Below are positions 14,141-28,200 of a DNA stretch of 64,000 nt, piece by piece (position 1 is the first letter of the stretch; each line of letters begins with the position of its first letter). A program made the translations under genes and the position numbers. The notes under the pieces were generated by a model. That model was given only the letters and a program-made list of their open reading frames with translations. It was not told the DNA's origin and searched no databases. The DNA is from Apus apus (taxonomy: Eukaryota; Chordata; Aves; Apodiformes; Apodidae). The DNA lies in contig NC_067290.1 in the NCBI RefSeq assembly GCF_020740795.1, forward strand, positions 20,159,001 to 20,223,000, written 5' to 3'.

Positions 14141-16181
14141 CAACTTGTCAGAGTATTTTCACTGGAAGGAAAGTGTCTATGCCAGAGAGAGGAACAGAGA
14201 GAAGCAGATCTGAGTCAGGGGAACAAAGGCAGATCAGTACAGGAGAAACAAGTCAGCAGCCAGTCCCAAAACAGTCTGGCACACAATAAAACGTACCAGT
14301 AATTACCAGCTTCTGAGCAGGCTTTGGTGAGAGACAGTGGAAGAGCTGCAGATGAGATGAACAGATGGAAAGACAAAGCCAATCAGGAATGAAAACACAT
14401 AGTTCCAGCAAGGAGAATCTTTGCCAGTGTACATTTTGCAGCCTTTCTTTCCGTAACTAGGTCAAGTAAGGCATTTATTATTTTTTTTTCACCCTTTAAC
14501 TGCTGTTTGCAGTAAAAAGTTGAAGTGAGAAGGACGGATCCCTGAGAAACCCCAAACATTCTGAGCATGTATGGAAAATAAATACATGGATGAATATACT
14601 CATAATGGAAGCCCTGTAAACAAGGAAGTGCAGCAAAAGCAAGAAGTTAACTCAAGTTAATGCTACAAGTCACAGTTTGTAGCATAAAATGCTTCCAAGG
14701 TACAGAGCAGGGTACTCCATGAGAATATATGGAAGGTGATAAACACAAAGCACTATTCAGAGTGATGTGAGAGGGAGGGGAGGGGGAAGAACAAACCCAA
14801 AAAATTTTAAATACAATGCTGACAGATGACAAAAAGCCTTGGTAATTGCATTCAGTTTTCTTACCAATAGGAATGACTTTTCCTCCCTTAACCTTAAAAA
14901 ATTCTCAATATTTGGCTAACAAACTTGTGATGTTAATAATAGTACACTTTATTCATTAGCATTCCGTGACCACTGGTTTGTGAATGTATCAGCTAAAACC
15001 CAGGAGAACACTAATGGGTTGTTGAAGTAAGTGCTCAAAATCTAGTCAACTACTAAATAATCCAAAACATTTCAGCTAATAGTGTACAGACATTATTAAG
15101 AAAAGGCTTTCTTCTCTCTCTTCTACCCTGCACACTCAAAATTATTCATATGGGCAATCCTGGCATATGTGTAGATAATCCTGAGCAGGGGTGATTCTGA
15201 ATACTAAGCAACAGTTTATTTTGACTGAGTGGGCACACAGCTTGGCTATTGTACACAGGTTTCCATGTGGTAACACAAAACAGCCTCAGCACAGGTTTTG
15301 GCGCTAGACACATTCCTTCATTTCCAAGAAGCAAATTGACTTTAGTCAATATTTGATCTAAAAACCCCTGAACACCACAAGAATTCAAAGGATGCTTAAT
15401 GCTGAGGATTATGTTCCCTTCTCTGCAAAATCAGGCCTGCTGATGTCCATGGAAGGACTCCCACTGCCTTCACTGGTGGTTGGCTAGGACACCGAGTGGA
15501 GAAACAGCATTGCTGATGTGCAGGGGTTAGGAGAACCATGGCACCAACTTGATTGCTCTGCTCTAGCTGTGACAGTTTGGCCAGAAGATCCAAGTTCCCT
15601 GCTGCACCCTCCTAGGCAATCTGTGATGAGTCATTTGTCCTTCAATTGTCCCAGTCCTTCACTCACCTCTTTTGTAAAGTTCTCCAAGATCTCTTGATGT
15701 AGTTAAAAGAAAAAAAGCACAGCACATTGAAGCTCCACTGGCTTTGCTGACACAGATGAAGGTCTGGTCCTCTCTGGACTTTTGTTCAGAGTTTAGCTTC
15801 CCTCTTTTATATTTTGTTGGCCAAGAACCAACTTTGGGACTCCCTGCCAGCCATCTGCAATATAGCTGAACTGAGACACAACCACTGAGACCATGATTGC
15901 AGTCATGCCTTTTTAACACTAACACCAATGCCAGCACCATGAAGGACAGTTGAGTTTAGGTTTATTTTTCAAATGGTTATAAACTTTGTTCACTCATTAC
16001 AATACAAAGGTTATTCCTTCATTTTCTTCAAATGAAAAATATCTTTGGAATTATTGGAGTATTTACTAAAGCTTTTAGACCAATGAGCAAAGTAAACTAA
16101 AAGAAAGACAAGACGTGCAATAGGTAAAAAAAACACCTTTGTTTTCATGCAAAATACAAATCAGAAAAAAGCTAGGAAACT

Positions 16182-16260
16182 GGAATAAGAGTATGAAATA
16201 CTTGTTACAGTAAGGGAAACATTAGCTAACAGTGTTGGATTATATTAAGAAAATTTAGGC
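16182..16260 (+). repeat. Dispersed repeat, copy B
   Basis: 79 bp partner of 12600-12680, about 3.6 kb away in the same orientation. The similarity stops abruptly on both sides, as expected for fragments of an interspersed element or an old segmental copy. Confidence 0.85.
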
Positions 16261-16519
16261 TGAATATTAGAAAATTGTCCTGATAAAATGTTATTGATTA
16301 GAGAAGTAATACCCTATGGGAATAGAGGGAGCCTCTTCAGACTGACAAGGAAAATAAAACCCAGTAAATGTATAAGGGGGAATAATTCAATAAGAAGCAG
16401 GTTGTTTCTGCCCCCAGAAAGCAGTAGTGTTCAGCAGTGCCTACCTCAAGTGTAACTTGGGTTCTCTTCCCCTTCCACTCTCCAAGATAAAATCTTAACA
16501 GTGGCTTAAGTGTGCTTTA

Positions 16520-16596
16520 GTAAATAATAATAATAAAAAATAATTTAAAAAACAAAAACAACCCCCCAAAAAAAAAAACCAAACACAACAAAACAC
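16520..16596. repeat. A-rich (AAT)n/(AAAC)n tract
   Basis: AAT units followed by A runs with interspersed C on the + strand, about 75 bp. Confidence 0.8.
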
Positions 16597-19500
16597 TTCA
16601 GAGTGCTTTTTATTTATTTTTCATACTCTGAACTACAAAACTATGTATTTTAGAAACACTAGAAGGTTAATCTGAGGTAGGGCCCTAGCTGTAGAAGCAG
16701 TTTGATGCAACCAGGAATGTGACATTTAACATCATCTCCCACATGCAGCCAAACATGGCAGATTCTCCACGTAAACCTACTCCAAACACAGCCTTTTGCC
16801 AAGTTCAGAAGGAATGAAACCAACCTGACACCTCAACACACACACCAGAATTTTATGGTTTTAAACAGACTTGAGCTCATTATCATCAGCCTTGGAAGCC
16901 TGGAAAAGAGCCAAGGCATTGCAGGCACAAGTGGGTCAGGTGAAAACCAGCTTCTCACACAAGGTGAGCCTATATCACAGGGCCAGATACACTGATATCT
17001 GGAGAGGAAGGAAATTAAGCCGATCACTGCATTTTTCTGCCTCATCCTCAAGACTTTCAGGTCTTTCACCTGGAACAGTAGAAAGCTCTGGAGAAAGGGT
17101 CAACCCACCAAAACAAAGAAGCCTCTCTCAGACATTGTCTTAAGTCCATTCAGTATGAATAGGGAAAGGGAGCACTCCCTCTGATCTCCCACCCATCTTT
17201 TCCAAGAAACACTTTGATATTCAGAAGACAGAAAAGAAGTTTTTCAGTATTACCAGCTCTGTGTTCTGGTATGCCTAGAACGTCTGGATGTATAACAGAG
17301 ATTTGAAGAAGTGCTTCATAACAGAAAGCTTGTCCTTTCTTGGAAGTCTGACAAATAATAGATTACCTCTTTCTACAAGCCTTGCCTCACTGCATATACA
17401 CAGCACCTAGTAGAAATACAATGTGATTCATATTTGAGGGTTTGTTGTTTTTTTACTATTCCACAGCTAACAAATCAGTGCTGCATTGCTACTGCCAGTG
17501 GATCTACATCAGCTGTACCCAAGCTGGAAGTAATGTCAGCCTAAGAGCTGCCTTTGGATTTCTCTTGGAGAGAGACTGAGAAACCACGACAGTTTAGAAA
17601 ACTACTCTGCATGCAGGATGGAAGTGTAGCTTTCCAGAGATGAACAGGCAATCGTTTCAACTTCTGCTTATTTTCTCAACTCACAGCATGTAGGAAGTAA
17701 GCTGACAAATGTGTGTGTCTGTTCTAGGAGAGGCACGCAGAATGCCAGGGAAGCAGGCTCTCTATTGTCAGAGCTACTAGATTTTCCTACCGTCTCATCC
17801 AGCACGCTGAGCAGCATTGCACTGCCATCTCTTGGCAGATGTTTAGGTAACGACTTCAGCTCTAAACAAGTACAGTAATAAATTGACATTAAAAAGACAT
17901 TAGAAGATATAAAAAAAACGTATTTCTCTTACGAGCCAAATAAAAACAAATGGAAGCTCTAGTCTATATCAAGTCTGTTTCTCTGACTCTCAAGATTTGT
18001 CCTTAGACACATGTAAAAAAACAACTATTAAGAGTTTAAATATTGTCTAAAATACTTTTCTAGTTTTTCCACGAAAGACAGTAACTAATTTCTATAGCTA
18101 GCTTACATGGTAGCACATAAACACTGTCCTGAATTCAGTATTTTATCCACTTGATTAAAACAGCATAAAAATGCCAGCAGAGTTCTGGGCAAAAACAAGG
18201 CTTAAAGTCCTCGGTCCTTTCAAATATATAAAATAATAAATAACATAATTTAACACATACAGCAAAGACAAAGACAGGAATACAGAATAATGCCAGTTGT
18301 ATACACTGGAAATACAGATGTAGGAGAAAATAGTTACTGATAGTTTCAGGTGTATAACGGTTATACTCCCTGTAATAGAAGGTCTAAGAGATCACCAGAA
18401 TATTGCAAGTTACAGCTCCAGAAAATATCATCAGGATTTAAATTTTGACAGTTACCACTTCAAGAAACAATTCACTGTTAAGCATGAAGGCACATGGCCA
18501 CTCACTGGCAGAAATTCTTATTCAATTATTATTATAAAATATTAAAATTCACTAAAGTGAGCAACTCTGGTTTCCACCTTTATGGTAGGCTAGTCTGGTA
18601 CTCCAGACATCTGTCCCTGCAGATCCCTTCCTCCTCTACACACACACAGTCTATAATGTTCCAGTGGCTAAATTATTTTTTCGGTATACACTAAACAAGG
18701 ACTGAAATGGCTGTCTTCCTCAACATCAGCATGTGTTTTAACAGAGATATTACAGAGGAAGAACATGCACACACAGCCACCCATGTAAGCTGGGAAGGAG
18801 AGTGCCTACTGCTCTGATTTTGCAAGAAAGAGCTCCTGACAGTGGACAGCAAGGCCCCTGCAGAAAAGGAACCTTCTTTGTTGCATTGAGTTTGGTTTCT
18901 AAATACCTTTACCAAGCCTTGGGGAAAGTGTCTTTACATATGTAACTCAGAGCTATAAAATCTAGTCTAGGAGAAAGTCTCCAAACAATTAGATGAATTA
19001 GTCATGCTGAAATCGTGGGGCACTTGGGGGGCGCTTATAATCATCATCCGTAATTTCTGTATGTGCAAGTCATCAACTACAATGTACAATGCAGACCTAA
19101 GTTACTCTGCAGTACATGATGTAGAAAGTCTTGGCGGATTCAACACCACATGCAGAGTAACACCAGAAAACACAGTCTTCAAGCATTGATTTCTAGTAGA
19201 CAAGGAGCAGCTGAATAACAACTCTAGCAAGGCATCAAACCTTGCACCAGTGTACTTTGCCATTATTCCATTTGAGTGAACAGCAACAATGTGCAGCAGC
19301 TGAAAGTCTCACCCATCAAACATGTTTGTTTGCAACATGTTATGAAAGAATGCCCACAGCTTGATATTTAACAAAAGCCACAGAATTCTGAAGTTACAAA
19401 CACTGTGCTAAGATAAACAAGATCACTCTCTGCTTGCTTGAGATGCAATTATATGAATGACCTTTCTGTAATAAGTGGTAATTTCAGTGAAAACAACCTT

Positions 19501-19790
19501 TCCATTCTGACGGAAAGGGAAGTAAGTCATGTATCCTGCAGCTGCAGTTCATGATGAGACTCCCAGCCCTAATTTAAAGGTCACCAATAATCCTTTGAAA
19601 GCAAGACTGCTTTTCTCTTTCTCCTCATTTCATATAATGTCATCAGGGCTGACTAGTCCACAACAGCGCTACTACACATTTTCCTGGACAAGAAAGAACT
19701 TCTGCCTTTCCTTCTGCACTTATAACCTTACTAAGTGTGCCAAAATTACCAGCAAGAATGTAAGAATAATCAGTAAGAATGTTGATACAA

Positions 19791-19872
19791 AAAATTAATT
19801 TGCTAATCTGTATTTCACTATTTATATCACTAAAATTAATTTGCTAATCTGTATTTCACTATTTATATCACT
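19791..19872. repeat. 41-bp tandem duplication
   Basis: Two near-perfect adjacent copies, the first starting AAAATTAATTTGCTAATCTG at 19791 and the second at 19832. AT-rich and non-coding. Confidence 0.93.
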
Positions 19873-22195
19873 ATTTGCACTCTGATAACACATAGAGGAA
19901 CTGAAGACCTTAATATGCTAAGTGGTCTATGTTAAGGTTGTGACTGGACAGTCAGTCATTGCTTCCCCCTTCCCCTAAAGAGGGTCATCAAATATGATAC
20001 AGATGGAAGTTTATCTGGTTTTGTTTGTTTGGGTGGTTTATTTTTTAAACCATTCTTAAATTAATTTTGGAAACACCTTGATCTCTAAAAATTGCTTATT
20101 CTTAGTGGCCATGGCACCAGGAAAACTAGCTGCAGCAAATTAATTTTCTTCATTTCTAAACTTAAAAAAAACCAACACATGTGGACTTGAAAACTAATTA
20201 CAGCCTTTAAATCCATCAGGTTCAAACTGGTTCACAGTTTGCCTTCTGAGAAGGCTGGCACATTAGCTGCAGCTTTGATAAGTACAAGTCTTCTACTTTT
20301 TCCTTATTATTTGACTTCTGTGATGAAAAAATGTAATGCATTCTCAGTCACAAAATAAGAGAGAAATAACCATAAATGAAGAAGCAATTAGAGAAGCTGG
20401 GAGAAGAGGTGAAAAACAAGCCACAACTGAAAACATTGTCATTTCTGGAAATACTGTTGTTACAGACAATACCCCAAACATTCCTGTCAGCTGCTAGTTT
20501 GTAGATATTGCCAGTTAAACAATACTTCTGAGGAAGATGATCACTCCTGTGTCATTTATGAGCAGCTTAGCTTCTCTAAACTCTCTAAAACAAAAAAGCC
20601 AAATGGCATTAAACCAAATTAATGCTAACTTTAAACCAGAGCAGACTATTTCCACAGCAGCTCAGCTGCTTTTCAGACAGAACAGTACTCAGTCCTTCAC
20701 CTTTGCCTACTCAGCAGTTTGTGATGTGGGCTGCAAACAAAGGCTGTGCCTCATAGAGGTTAGGGCCAAAGACAGGATTAATGATGTTCAGTGATAAATT
20801 CCTAAAAAGATAACTTCCTACACGGAGACTCCCCAGCGGAACACTAGGATCTTCACATTTGTAATTTTAGATTTGATTTTTATGTCTGGAAGTACCTGCT
20901 GTGAGATCTTTAACAGAGTTGGAGAACACCCATGGGGAACACTTAATCCATGGGATAACAGAGCCTGGAAGCAAGCAAAGAACTGTTCCTGCTTTTAACC
21001 TAACCTGAAGAATTTCTTCAAATAGCTCCTTTATCCCAGTAAAACTCCATCCAGGGAAAAGACTCAAGCTGGTGCTGAAGACAGGTAACAAAAGCTGTGA
21101 CCATACAGCACAGCAAAGCTAAGGACTTTCTTGAGAAACAGGGACTACTTTTTATTTTCATTGAGCTTGACAAGCTAAAGTGGCAAAAGCTCCATCAAAT
21201 CCCTGAGGAAGCAGCCCCTGGCAGCAGAGGACAGGCAGTCTGGTGCAAGGAAAGCAAAGGTGCACTAGTGTGCCAGCTGACCTTGCTGTTCAGCTCCTCA
21301 GAGCTATTTTCTCCTTCAAAGGAAAGACAAAATAAGCTCTGCTGGTTGCTACCTGAAGTAGGTAGCCACATTATTCTCCTCATTCTAACTGCTGGATTAT
21401 GCAAATTTCTGCCCTGTGCCAAGAACAAACCCTGCAGAATGGAAGGCCCACACGAGGCTCCTTCAGCAGCCTGAGCTGCCATGTGGTAGCAGAGCCCAGG
21501 GAACCCGTGTTCAAGACCCTTATGCAGACTTCACTGACAGCAGTGCTGTTGGACACGTGTAACAGACTCATACAGCACACAGCCCCATTGCAGGCTGCTC
21601 ATTTTACATGGATGAGCACTTCAAAGTAGCAGTGTTACAGCAAACAGGATGGCAGCAGGCTGGAGATGATTTAGAAACGCATTCAAAACATGTCCTTTCC
21701 ACACAGGGCTGCAGATGGGCAAGACCAGCGTTGCCGACCTTATCAAACAATCCCTGCTCTTTCCCTCCCATTCTGGCAGCTGCTGTCCATGGTCCCCAGG
21801 AGTAAGAAGGACGAATAACTTGCCACAGAGCAGAGGATAGCTAATGATATTAAAAATTTGGCGATTATGGCCATTTCAGCTTCTTCCTAGAAAAAGATAA
21901 ATTCACTTGTCTGTGTGTATCCCAAAAAGTTTTCCATGAAAACTGTTTCTCTAGCTAGACTCTCACTAGGCAAGTAATTTGTGAACCCTCTATCAATCCA
22001 GCTACCTGTTTCAGGAAGGACTGTCAAGGGGAAAGCAGTGTTACAGATGTAGCCAACAAGAGCAAGAAGACATCCAGAAAGATTGCTCATACCTTTGAAG
22101 TTCCAGACAGTAAATAGATCTTTTTACTTGCTCAGGTACAGCTCAGTTCCAACTCTTTATTTTATTATTCCTTTTTTCTGCTTTGGAATTTTCAG

Positions 22196-22288
22196 GCATC
22201 ATTTAAGAGCATCGCTCCACAGTGCATATTCATGAAGAACTTGCAGATAGAAACTACAACGGCTTCTGAGGAGGAGCCTGTGGCTGAG
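22196..22288 (+). other. Possible 93-bp exon of unknown transcript
   Basis: Preceded by a pyrimidine tract (ttattccttttttctgcttt) and ttttcag, followed by GAG|GTATGA. Between them one frame is open for exactly 31 codons and a stop falls in the donor; the other two frames contain stops. I do not recognise the peptide (it begins ASFKSIAPQCIFMKNLQIET). A 31-codon open frame is not rare by chance, so the splice signals are the main evidence. It could be a lncRNA exon or a decoy. Confidence 0.25.
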
Positions 22289-25200
22289 GTATGAACATTG
22301 GCTGATTCACTCCCTGGACATCCAGGAGGTCCTGCCTGTGGCTACCCGGATTTGGCACACACAGGGTTGTCACTCACAGAGGACTTTCACATGTAAGGGT
22401 ACAGGATTAGACCATTTCTCATGGCTCCCAGTTATCTGGATTGAACTTGGTTGTAAAGCATTCAGGAAGACTGAGGTACTCGAAAACTTTCATTTCACAC
22501 AAATACAGAAATAGTGCTGCAGAGAACATAGTCATAAAGATTGAAAGATTACATAAAAATTAACAGTTTGGAAAGGTAATTAAATTCTAAGTAACTGGAA
22601 TGCTATGTAAACTAATGTCTTTTAGTAAGACACTATTTCTCTTCTTATCTTCCTAAATTTTCTTTTAGAAGGAATATCAAGGAAATTTTAAGCATTATGC
22701 CTTTGAGATAAATTGTATTTAAAGGTTACAGTGCAAAACTAGATATCTTAGTCTTATACAAGATGGCTTATTAATTGCCCTAGATCTGCACATACTCATA
22801 AATTTCTTCATGTAATTTGACAGGGGGACTGATTTACCATCACAGTGAAACACTACATTAAAAGTGTGTAATTCTCTCTTTATACTGCACCTCCCCTCTT
22901 AAAAGCACTGTTGGACTGCATGCCATATTGAATTATTGCTCTATAATCAAGTGATTTATTTCACTGCTACAGCACATACAGTTAACATTCATCTATATTC
23001 TTATGGATTTCATTCAAACCAAACTCCAGTTATGGAGCAGCAAGATAAGGGACATCTATTCTCTGGTGACACATTTTTCTCAACAATGCAAACAAAAAAA
23101 AAGCACAATAGAATCTTTCTGAAAGCATAAATAGTAGAGAATCATCAGATTGAAAGTTTTGCAATATATTAAACAAATATTGCCTGGGGGAAAAAAAAAA
23201 ACAACACACACACAGAAAAATGCCAGCAACAGAAAAACCCCAAACCCATTTTTATTACTGTCAAATAATTTCATAAAGGAAAGGCTGCAGCCCAAGATGC
23301 TCTGCATGACAAGAACTGGGAGGACTTGTTCCACAATCCGTCATGCCTGACCCAACACTTGATGAAGATAGAAAAGATTATTCCTGACTCAACATTCTAT
23401 TTTATTCGCCCAGTGATATGTTTCCACCAGCCTTAGCTTATGGGCATTTTCAGATGCCTTGTGTCCCCACAATCCTTGTGATACACTAACCAGCAAGGTG
23501 AAACTTGCTGAGCACTGCAGCCTCAGAGTACACAGAGTCCATTTCACACTCAGTGCAACAGCCTCTATGTGCTTATCTTCACAGCTTGGAAGATCACCGC
23601 AGTGTTTGCCCGAACTGTGCATTTCCCTCTCCACCTACACTGATTTTGGGCTCCTGCTGGTTGGAAACATGCCTGAACACACCCTGCACCAGCACAACAC
23701 ACAACAGAACTGACAGCCAGGCACTGAAAGGAACCACACCACCATCACCATTTAGATGCAGGAGGTCGCACTTAGAAATCTAGAGCAAGAATATAAATAA
23801 TTTGGTTTTTTTTTAAAAAAAAGCAATAAAAAAGAATGATAATAAGAAATTTTCATTACACCATATTTATGGGTTATAGAGATGAGGCAGTCAAAGTCAC
23901 AAAGGTTTCCAGAAGTAATAGAGACCCTGAGGGAAGGGAAAAGAGGGGAAAAAAGCATAGAGTCTCATCCATCATCTGGGACCTTTACTCAACAGAACAG
24001 CCCAAAGTAGACCTGATAATACCACAGGCATCTAGATTCTCAACTCAGAGAAAATTACTTCAATCAATATATTCTTTTGGAACAAATCAAGTCAGAAATT
24101 TAAGCAAAGATGCACATGAACCTAGGATGTATTTAGATACAGAGAGTGAAAAAAAAACAAGCCAAATCCCATGGAAAACAATTCACTGAGGTCAAATGAA
24201 GTTTTTTTTCATACAAAGCAAGGGGAGCAAAGAAGAAATTTGATGTGTGAAAAGGAAGAAATTCCTTCCCTCTGTGAGGCAGTACTGTGTCTCACTTAGT
24301 AGTAAGTTTCTTTTGAAAAAAATATTGTTCCATAGAAATCTAACTAGAATGCTCTTATGTAACACTCTGTACTAACAAAAGGAGAATACACTCAGGACAG
24401 GCACTGCAAATATTATTACAATTTCAGCCAGTAGATGGGTGGTCTAGCTAGTCCTTGCAAGTGGCTCCCCTACTTCTGTCAGGCCAAAATACTTCATAAA
24501 TGCAATTCTATTTAACAGAAAAACATCCTGAGACTAAACTTCACTGAAATACACTGCCATTAACCAGAAAGCAATTTGCATGGTGAGATCTGAGTTGTTC
24601 CCATTGTTCTAAACTGGTTTTGTTTACATCTGAGGATGTGACAAAATGCTGAGGTATATAATTTTTTTTACTCACATGAAAGTCAAGTCTCTGTGTTTGT
24701 GTATTGGCAAAGAGATTTATGGTTCATATTACCTAATCAATGCTGCAAGAGCAGCATACCATGAGAGATGAAATGCAGAGCCCTGTGATAACCAAGAACA
24801 ATAGCTCAACCACTGGTTAACTCATTTCATGTGTTTCTGCATGAGTTTTCTTATCTGTATGAGAAAGAAAACAAAGTTCATCTATCTCTGAAAAGCCCTG
24901 AGAGATATTTTGATAAACTATGTTATTCAAACACAGCATTCTCCAAAGTCAGTCTCTCTGCACAGCTAAGGCATACTTAAGTAAACTGATCTTCAGCTTC
25001 TCCTTCTATGGATTTACAAACATGATTACCAGACATTTACTTATGGAAGATTTTCCAGCATCCATTTACTTATGGAAGATTTAGCCAGCTAATTAGCACT
25101 GGGCAGGAGACAGTTTCAGCAGGCAGGAGCCCCAGGCTCAGGACTGACCCTCAGAAGTCCTGCTTCCAAAGCTGGGGAGGGCCAGGTGTGACTGGGGGAT

Positions 25201-28200
25201 CATGAGCTGAGCCTTGCAGCAAGCAGGCAGCATGCCAGCCTCACTGCAGAGACTGCAGTTTCTCACCATTCCAAATTCTCAGCCCATGAAGTACTGTAAT
25301 GTACTTTACAAGCTATAAAACATCAATTAAATGAGCTGTAAATGGATAAAACCTAGTTTCCTAGCTAAGCAATTAGTCTAGAGTATTAATGTATTATTTT
25401 TTTAAAAGACAGTGACACCAACCCAGTACACGGAGGGGCATCACACCCATGGTCAGCCCAGTGGTTATGGACAGTGCTGGAGCACAAATAGCATATCTTA
25501 AAATAACCACGGACTAGTCTGAGAATGGTTCAAATATAACCAATAGAACAAAGAAAAATACCTGTGTTTTGACTCTCCATCTTCAAATGGCAGACTACTG
25601 TGTTGAGAACAGGAGGGCAGGCAGGGGAGCTGCACTTATCCCCTGCATATAGGAGGCATCTCATTGACACACAAAAATAAAAATCTTTACACCTGGTCCC
25701 TCCACTGTTCTCTGAGCACTTCTGGGCAGACACTGGTGTGCAACACCAGATTGCACATGTCTATGCATCCTGCCTGAATGCACTGTAGAACATTTATAGT
25801 CTACTGTTTTATTACTAAAAAAAAATAAACTACAAGTGTCATAATAAATCAGAGAACCTTTTTGCACCACCAATACTTTGTAAATGTTGTTGTTTGCAAT
25901 GAGTCTTCCAGTCAGGAACACATGTGAACAAGTCCCTAACAGGATGTCTATGTTTTATCTTACCTGCCTAGCCAAGACCACCTGGACAAAAACTCACTCC
26001 CTTAGTGTCTAGACACAAGTCTTTGAACTTGACAAGCCTTAGAAGATTGTCATTCTACTCCACTTAGTGGTACATTGATTTTTTTATACTTCACTCTCTG
26101 CAAATCAATATTCTAATAGATGCACATGGCAGAGGGACAGAGTACATGTCCACTAACCTGATGGGTATGATTATCCAGACATGAAGGTCAAATTGAAGTA
26201 AAACTTAAACCTGACATGAGAAGAGCAGCACAAAGAGTCTGTAAGCAAGGGAATAAAAATAATAATAATGTACCTCAGATTAATGAGGAAGATGACACAA
26301 CCTCAAGAGAGTATGGATAAGGCAGCTAATAAACTCAACCTGGGAATGAGGGACTGAAGTCCCCTTGGACTGCCTGCACTCGGTGCCACAATTCAAGAAG
26401 CACTTTAAGTCTCTTGCAGGAAACATTTCCAGCAAATCACACAGGAGGTGTTCCTCCTTTTAAAGTAAAATAACAACTTGAAATATCTGAGAACTATTTG
26501 AACAGCCTACTCAGAACAAAGTCAGACAGAAACCACGTGCAACACAAAATAAAATACTTAAAACAAACAATTAATCCAGAGGTCAGTTCTGTAGGAAACT
26601 AGGAAGGTGAAGGGAGTCTTCAAACAGGCTCTTTTGGCAAAACACCTTCCCCTGATCTTGTCTTTGTGGTGCAGGCAGGGAACAACTTTCATGCTGTGGA
26701 ATTTAAACTGGCCATCTTGCATGGCCTATAAACTGACTGGAGGAACTTAAGGCAAGCTTGATACAAAAAACACTCCAGTGGTCCAAACAAATGAAGAGCA
26801 GTGCAAGAGTGTTCCCATGGCAGAGCATTCCCATGCCCTGAGAACTCAGCACCTGGCAATCCCACCAAAAACCACCTCAAGGTTACAATGGAAGCCAAGC
26901 AGCAAATAAGCCCAAAGCCTTTTTTTGCAAATAAGCCCAAAACCTCATGCCAGGCTACAAAAGGAGGAACACAGATCCGGGGAAGTTATTAATGCTTTCC
27001 ACTTGGCTTGAGGAGGTAGCAATGCAAGCAGTGGCCAGTCACAGGCCCTCTGACTCAATGGATACATAATCAAATTAGAGATGCATTAGCAAAGGGCTAC
27101 CAAAATGGTCAGGAGACTAAGCACATTAGAAAGAAATCTCTTACAAAAAGATTCCCTGATTCCAGTGCCTTCTGCCTACCAGAGAGGACAAGAGCACGGC
27201 TCTTTTCCTGAGCACAGCTCCCTCACTTGCAGCCTGAGGACTCGCAGGGTCACACACAGCCCTGAGCTCCACCACCTGGTTACAATACCCAGGATCAGCT
27301 GTGCAAATTCAGTGCGAGGTCAGATTGAGACCGCCCTCAAATAAACTCACGGCTCCAGGCACAGTTAACCTTCCACACTCCAATTACCAGATGGATATTA
27401 AGAAATCTGAGAAACAGTCATAAAACAGATTAATGAGCAGAAATCATTATTGATACAGGGAGAAAAATCAACAGCTAAATGCATGCAATGTGTCAAAGAG
27501 AAATGATTCAACACCCAGAGACAGCATAATTTGTTGCAAAAGAAATTCACAGCTGCATCAGGTGCCCTAGATCAGCATCACAAAGTTCACACACAGGTCA
27601 CCCTTTCAGCTCCCTTTTAAGATTTCTTTCCACAACATTTTTACATAACAAATTAAAATGAGCTTTCATCAGTTTTTCACCCAACCTAGGCATCTCAGCA
27701 GTTCAACCCACTCATAGTTCAATAGAATAGAAGCCTTGGGTAGGAGAAGGAGGAGGAGGAAGAAAACATTGGATTTTCCATGACCTTTTGCTGATATCCA
27801 AAACCCATCTCCTGTACACACAAGCAATCTGGTTTTTTTTACTACAGAGTAATGACTCATTACTTTTGTCATTTAAAAATGGAACAGAATTCCATCTGGC
27901 ACTAAGGATTAGCAGCCAAATTATGTATGTCTTAATCTAAAGGTCAATTTGGTAATAAGAGAGTGCACTAAACTATTAAACCAGTCTATTTTAATATTTG
28001 CAATCACTCAGCATTTCAGCATCTATCTCATAAAACTGATCCTCCTCCTTCCCCACAATGAGAAGTGCTCTAAGGATAAAAGCATCAACCCCAGCCAGGC
28101 AGGGCTCAAAGCCATCCACGGGAAGCAGCTGTCCTGCTGCTCAGGTGGACAAACCGAGCATGTCAGGCTGTGCAGATGTAAAGCCTCCCACCATCTTCAT

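Larger units (their letters stand above)
13073..22195. other. Intergenic, no gene seen
   Basis: No supported gene. It contains A17 at 13359-13375, A-rich tracts at about 14049-14140 and 16520-16596, dispersed repeat copy B at 16182-16260, and the tandem duplication at 19791-19872. Confidence 0.6.
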
